From an uncultured Collinsella sp. (GTDB taxonomy: Bacteria > Actinomycetota > Coriobacteriia > Coriobacteriales > Coriobacteriaceae), in contig CABUQW010000006.1 in the NCBI GenBank assembly GCA_902493895.1, forward strand, positions 21,395-85,394: a stretch of DNA of 64,000 nt, read 5' to 3'. Below, one piece after another: positions 62,621 through 64,000 of this stretch (positions are counted from its first letter, which is position 1; each line of letters opens with the position of its first letter). The position numbers and the translations under genes are program-made. The notes under the pieces are model-generated. The model had not been told where the DNA came from, did not search any database, and saw only the letters and a program-made list of their open reading frames with translations.

Positions 62621-63457
62621 TTAGGCGCCAATCGCGCGTCGGTACTCCGCCATAACCTGAGCGTCGGCTGCCGCGGGATTGGCGAAATAGCGCCAATCAT
62701 AGGTCTCGGCCGAAACAACTCCGCGATAGCCGCGCGCCACCAGCCTATCCAGGTCGGCGCGCATATCGCGGTCGCCGTCACCCCAAGCAAGATGCGTCGT
62801 GCCGTCTGCCGCAACATCGACAAAATGCACGTGGGCGACATCATCGCCAAGCAGATCGAAATAATCGTCGATGGTATCCCCTGCCACCGCCATAGCGCCC
62901 AAATCCAGACACGCCTTAAGTGCCGGATGATCAACTGCCTCGATCATGCGCTTCGTGTCGGCCGCCGAGTTCACGATCATCGACTCAACCGGCTGTAGGG
63001 CCTCGAGCACCAGTCGCACGCCGCGCTCTCCCGCATGCTCGGCAATCGCACGCAGCATCGAGGCGCTGCGACCCCACGCGTCCTCGATCGGCTCGTTCAA
63101 AAATGCCCAGCCGCTCGAGACCATGACCTGCTCGGCTCCAAGTTCCGCCGCGATATCCACAACGTTCTTAAAGTACGCAAGCGTGCGAGCGCGCGCCTCA
63201 TTCCCGCGCGCCGCGATATTCCACGGCTTGGGATTGTTCTGTTCGGGACAAAGCCCCACAATCCGAACCCCATACCGCTGTGATAGCTCCCGCACTTGCT
63301 CGAGCGAATCGTATCCATGGCAATCGACATACAGATGCATCGCCCCGGTCCAAAGCTCGCAACACGTGTAGCCCGAAGCCGACGCCGAAGAAAAGAACTC
63401 CTCAAGGTCAAAATAACGATGGCTGATATTCATGACGGCAAGCTGGGGATAGCTCAT
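62621..63457 (-). CDS. sugar phosphate isomerase/epimerase (FrlC-like)
   Basis: A 278-residue TIM-barrel protein of the AP-endonuclease-2/xylose-isomerase-like superfamily. Motifs are NISHRYFDLEEFFSSASASGY, QVMVSSGWAFLNEP, VRLVLEALQPVESM with a metal glutamate, LDLGAMAVAG, HVHFVDVAADG and VSAETYDW. Adjacent to a FrlB-like deglycase gene, it is probably a fructoselysine/psicoselysine-type 3-epimerase; that is inference from position and fold. GGAGAG precedes ATG 63457. Confidence 0.8.
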   Translation of the reverse strand: MSYPQLAVMNISHRYFDLEEFFSSASASGYTCCELWTGAMHLYVDCHGYDSLEQVRELSQRYGVRIVGLCPEQNNPKPWNIAARGNEARARTLAYFKNVVDIAAELGAEQVMVSSGWAFLNEPIEDAWGRSASMLRAIAEHAGERGVRLVLEALQPVESMIVNSAADTKRMIEAVDHPALKACLDLGAMAVAGDTIDDYFDLLGDDVAHVHFVDVAADGTTHLAWGDGDRDMRADLDRLVARGYRGVVSAETYDWRYFANPAAADAQVMAEYRRAIGA

Positions 63458-63530
63458 AATTACTCTCCAACCCAAGCGAGGCCCCGTTCCATATAGGAGC
63501 GAGGCCCGATTACACAAACGTTATTTGCTC

Positions 63531-64000
63531 TTAGTAGTCGAACTGGTGATAGTAGCGACGGTAGTTGAGGTTGTGCTTGGTGACCGTCTCGTAGTAAGCG
63601 GCAAGGCGATCGGTGATCAGCGAGGAGAGGATCCACGGGGAGACGATGACGCGGAACTCGTCGTCAAGGCCGGGGATCGCGAACTCGGCGGTGTCGATGA
63701 TGTTGATGTCGGTGTCGCCGGTCACGCCGCGGGTCAGGAACGCGCGGGCGCGCTCGTCGAGCTTGCGGTTCTCGTCCTCGCCCATGAACAGGAACACGGG
63801 GACGCCGGGCTCCACGAGCTCGAGGGTGCCGTGGAAGAAGTCGGCCGAGGTGATGTAGCGGGTGCGCTTCCACTGCATCTCCTCGAGGATGCACATCGAG
63901 AACAGGATGGTCTCGCCCCACAGGGCGCCGGAGCCGATGAACATGGTGTAGGGGGCCAGGGCGTACTTCTTGGCGAGCTCCTCGGCGCGCGGCTCGAAGC
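63531..64000 (-). CDS. SIS-domain fructosamine deglycase (FrlB-like), N-terminus beyond window
   Basis: About 156 C-terminal residues are visible, including the SIS segment APYTMFIGSGALWGETILFS, EEMQWKRTRYITSADFFHGTLELVEPG and the end NLNYRRYYHQFDY, which is very close to FrlB of E. coli as I remember it. FrlB-type enzymes split fructoselysine-6-phosphate into glucose-6-phosphate and lysine, so Amadori products may be a carbon source. The gene continues past the right edge; transporter and kinase genes would be expected there. Substrate is uncertain. Confidence 0.8.
   Translation of the reverse strand, partial: FEPRAEELAKKYALAPYTMFIGSGALWGETILFSMCILEEMQWKRTRYITSADFFHGTLELVEPGVPVFLFMGEDENRKLDERARAFLTRGVTGDTDINIIDTAEFAIPGLDDEFRVIVSPWILSSLITDRLAAYYETVTKHNLNYRRYYHQFDY

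Overview
The window is a GC-rich bacterial chromosome segment, densely coded on both strands and without rRNA, CRISPR, prophage or an intact insertion sequence. The gene content (type II pyrophosphatase, a RicT-family protein followed by holB and tmk, ROK glucokinase, a two-gene Tat system, HypA/HypB, a complete histidine operon) together with strong GC bias at third codon positions points to an actinobacterium of the Coriobacteriia, most likely Collinsella or a close relative. That assignment is inference from content and style; no 16S gene is present.

Layout. 1-6.6 kb (minus): a partial isocitrate dehydrogenase at the left edge, a HEAT-like protein, a small membrane protein, a hydroxyacid dehydrogenase with a striking His/Cys-rich tail, DegV, the long hibernation factor and a solute-binding lipoprotein. 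6.6-8.9 kb: an AT-rich inverted-repeat island, a predicted PD-(D/E)XK-like protein and comF. 8.9-12.4 kb: ricT-like, holB, tmk. 12.5-19.4 kb: a zinc-ribbon membrane protein framed by two copies of one palindromic repeat, then topA, hypB, hypA, tatC, tatA/B (minus) and a STAS protein. 19.4-27 kb: aminotransferase, nhaA, ppaC, glk, a GntR regulator and manA. 27-37 kb: pcrA, uppP, usp, a Bce-like two-component pair, an unknown protein and purH. 37-47 kb: acetyltransferase, DUF2207 protein, a candidate small RNA, a probably leaderless gluQ, a phosphoesterase, a DUF4342 gene with a second two-component pair, and a VOC/EIIB pair. 47-52.9 kb: tRNA-Leu with a duplicated 3' end, ppx, a DivIC-like gene, eno, mazG, yfcE and a stand-alone LarC C-terminal domain. 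53-62.3 kb: a complete histidine pathway, with hisZG fused, hisD, C, B, H, A, F, I, E on the minus strand and a PHP histidinol phosphatase facing it. 62.6-64 kb: an isomerase/epimerase and the C-terminal part of a FrlB-like SIS deglycase, suggesting Amadori-compound use.

How the genes work together: histidine biosynthesis is complete here. Tat and nickel-maturation genes lie in one co-directional run. glk and manA feed hexoses to glycolysis, where enolase acts.

The most unusual layer is intergenic. At least seven families of short palindromes, several sharing a GGGAC/GTCCC core, and four long (about 90-130 base) hairpins sit at gene ends, often touching the stop codon. They look like REP-type or structured 3'-end elements. 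Other points of note are the metal-binding tail on a dehydrogenase, the HisZ-HisG fusion, a hairpin hiding the comF ribosome binding site, the tRNA-end duplication, and a promoter-terminator unit that may be an unknown small RNA.
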